DNA of 5,455 bases from an uncultured Eubacteriales bacterium (lineage in GTDB: Bacteria > Bacillota > Clostridia > Oscillospirales > Ruminococcaceae), in the NCBI GenBank assembly GCA_900318545.1, contig ONLC01000160.1:1-5455 (forward strand), given 5' to 3'. The notes below the pieces were generated by a model that was given only the letters and a program-made list of their open reading frames with translations, searched no databases and was not told the origin of the DNA. Positions 3,943-5,455 of this stretch are shown in pieces. The translations under genes and the position numbers were made by a program. Each line of letters begins with the position of its first letter. The stretch's first letter is position 1.

Positions 3943-5455
3943 ATGACTTATCCGGATATAAATACTGACGGATTTTCATATCAGGGAAAGGAACTCTTAA
4001 ACTTTGCTGTACAGTACGCAGGCAGGCTCGGACACACCTATGTGGGAACTGAGCACCTGCTGGCTGCCTGTGCAAAAAGCGGAGCCTGTCAGGCGATACT
4101 TTCGGGCAGAGGTATAAGCTTCAATGCAGTAAACAAAAGGATAGAATATCTTATCGGAAAGGGTACACCCTGCAAGCTGAGCCTGAATGACCTTACCTCA
4201 AACAGCCTGTGGGCTCTGCGTGAGGCGGTGGGGCTTGCTAAGCTATCGGGTAGCAGGCAGACAGAATGTGAACATATCCTTGCAGGTATTATCCGCTGTG
4301 AGGACTGCTGTGCAGCCGAGATTCTAAAAGATCTGGAGGCAAAAACAGGCTCGCTTGTAAGCGAGCTCACAGCACGAAACGGCTCCTGTCCGAAGCTTCG
4401 ATCTCTGAGCAGGTTTTCAAGGGAGCTGACCTCCAGAGAAGAATACGAACACTTTGATGCCTGCATAGGCAGAGAAAAGGAGATTAACAGGGTAATAAGC
4501 ATTCTTTGCAGGCGTTCAAAGAATAACCCCTGTCTTGTAGGTGATGCAGGTGTCGGCAAGACTGCAATCGCAGAGGGGCTGTCGCTCAGGATAGCGACCT
4601 CAGATGTGCCCGATGTGCTTTGCGGAAAAAGAGTATTCTCTCTTGACCTGCCGCTGCTGCTTGCAGGAGCTAAATACAGGGGTGACTTTGAGGAGCGGCT
4701 TAAAGCCTGCCTTGATGAGGCTGTGTCCGCAGGAAACATTATCCTCTTCATTGATGAAATACACAACATTATGGGAGCAGGTGCCGCTGAGGGTGCAATA
4801 GATGCCGCAAACATCTTAAAGCCGCAGCTTGCAAGGCCCGGGCTTAGGGTAATAGGTGCTACTACCTTTGAGGAGTACCGCAAGACGATCGCCCTTGACA
4901 GTGCTATGGACAGACGTTTTCGGACTGTTACCGTAAAGGAGCCCGATGCCGCTGCGACTGCTCAAATGCTCAGTGCTCTTACTCCAAGGCTTGAAAAGCA
5001 CCACGGTGTAAGTATCAGCAAGGAAATGATCGACCACACGGTAAGGCTTGCCGACAGATATGTACACTCAAAGGCATTTCCCGATAAGGCAATAGATATC
5101 CTTGATGAAGCCTGTGCCCTTGCCGTTACCCAGACTGACGGCACCTGCGAAAGGCAGCGGCTCTCAAAAGCGTTTGATGATTATATCTCGGGGAGTATCA
5201 GCCGTGATGCTTACCTGACAGCTATTACAAGCTCTGATGCAAAGAAAGCTCTTGTACTTGAAAGGCAGCATATTGAGGCGGTGATATCCGAGATCTCGGG
5301 AGTGGACAGAGAGGCTGTTTCACAAAGCAGAAGAGAAAAGCTTAAAGACCTTGAAGAGGAGCTTAAACGTACAGTCATAGGGCAGGATAAGGCTGTGAGA
5401 CTGCTTGCAAGGGCTGTCAGGCGAGGTGCCTCGGGACTTAATGACAGTGGCAGAC
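3943..5455 (+). CDS. Divergent ClpC-like AAA+ unfoldase (N-terminal 504 codons; continues beyond window)
   Basis: An ATP-dependent unfoldase of the HSP100/Clp family, probably feeding ClpP or acting as a disaggregase. The start at 3943 has AAGGAG 8 nt upstream. Residues about 11-130 are the double Clp N-domain. The first repeat keeps LGHTYVGTEHLL (29-40); the second is degraded (ECEHIL, 108-113). The first AAA+ module (about 165-393) is intact: Walker A GDAGVGKT (200-207), pore loop GAKYRGDF (242-249), Walker B ILFIDE (267-272), sensor GATT (305-308), arginine fingers in MDRRF (322-326) and PDKAIDILDEA. Residues about 395-476 link to the second module, whose start is seen (TVIGQDKAV, 477-485). 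This linker is too short for ClpB and about 30 residues shorter than I expect for B. subtilis ClpC; the usual WTG(V/I)PV is replaced by EISGVDREAV. There are 11 Cys in the first 200 residues, including CEDCC (119-123). ClpE is disfavoured because no N-terminal zinc finger precedes the N-domain. The ClpP-binding loop is outside the window, so ClpP partnership is unknown. Confidence 0.9.
   Translation, partial: MTYPDINTDGFSYQGKELLNFAVQYAGRLGHTYVGTEHLLAACAKSGACQAILSGRGISFNAVNKRIEYLIGKGTPCKLSLNDLTSNSLWALREAVGLAKLSGSRQTECEHILAGIIRCEDCCAAEILKDLEAKTGSLVSELTARNGSCPKLRSLSRFSRELTSREEYEHFDACIGREKEINRVISILCRRSKNNPCLVGDAGVGKTAIAEGLSLRIATSDVPDVLCGKRVFSLDLPLLLAGAKYRGDFEERLKACLDEAVSAGNIILFIDEIHNIMGAGAAEGAIDAANILKPQLARPGLRVIGATTFEEYRKTIALDSAMDRRFRTVTVKEPDAAATAQMLSALTPRLEKHHGVSISKEMIDHTVRLADRYVHSKAFPDKAIDILDEACALAVTQTDGTCERQRLSKAFDDYISGSISRDAYLTAITSSDAKKALVLERQHIEAVISEISGVDREAVSQSRREKLKDLEEELKRTVIGQDKAVRLLARAVRRGASGLNDSGR

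Noticed and set aside
4089..4883. A 264-codon minus-strand open frame
   Set aside because: It lies antisense within the Clp gene, whose plus-strand frame contains Walker A, Walker B and sensor motifs. The minus translation is Ser/Ala/Leu-rich with no motif.

Overview
The window looks like chromosomal DNA of a Gram-positive anaerobe of the class Clostridia, most likely Ruminococcus or a near relative in the Oscillospiraceae. This rests on strong AAGGAG/AGGAG ribosome binding sites, TTGAAA-N17-TATAAT promoters, heavy use of AGA/AGG and ATA codons, moderate GC content and the protein types present (a DegV protein, a Clostridia-type pyridoxamine kinase, a ClpC-like ATPase). The genus is an inference from style and was not tested by a search.

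Layout: (1) Positions 1-1043, minus strand: a membrane-anchored GGDEF diguanylate cyclase whose C-terminus lies outside the window. (2) Positions 1044-1281: a divergent intergenic region with two back-to-back near-consensus promoters, one for each direction. (3) Positions 1282-3557, plus strand: a compact three-gene operon, pyridoxal/pyridoxamine kinase (pdxK/pdxY type), then trmL (tRNA wobble 2'-O-methyltransferase) 1 nt later, then a DegV-family fatty-acid-binding protein 28 nt later. (4) Positions 3558-3650: two tandem intrinsic terminators, both oriented for the plus-strand operon. (5) Positions 3649-3762, minus strand: a 37-codon gene for a membrane-anchored peptide ending in a Gly-Cys repeat (9 Cys in 37 residues), with a strong ribosome binding site. 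(6) Positions 3763-3942: a second divergent intergenic region. (7) Positions 3943 to the end, plus strand: the first 504 codons of a divergent ClpC-like AAA+ unfoldase (Clp N-domain, complete first AAA+ module, shortened middle domain, start of the second AAA+ module).

Functionally the middle operon is housekeeping: cofactor B6 salvage, tRNA modification and a lipid carrier. The right-hand part is the most interesting. A Cys/Gly-rich mini-membrane protein is transcribed divergently from an unusually Cys-rich ClpC paralogue with a reduced middle domain, and a sequence resembling a CtsR operator lies between the probable -10 box and the ribosome binding site of the Clp gene. The left promoter region has a second curiosity: an almost exact copy of the pdxK extended -10 box lies on top of the pdxK start codon, together with a two-codon ORF whose stop overlaps that start.
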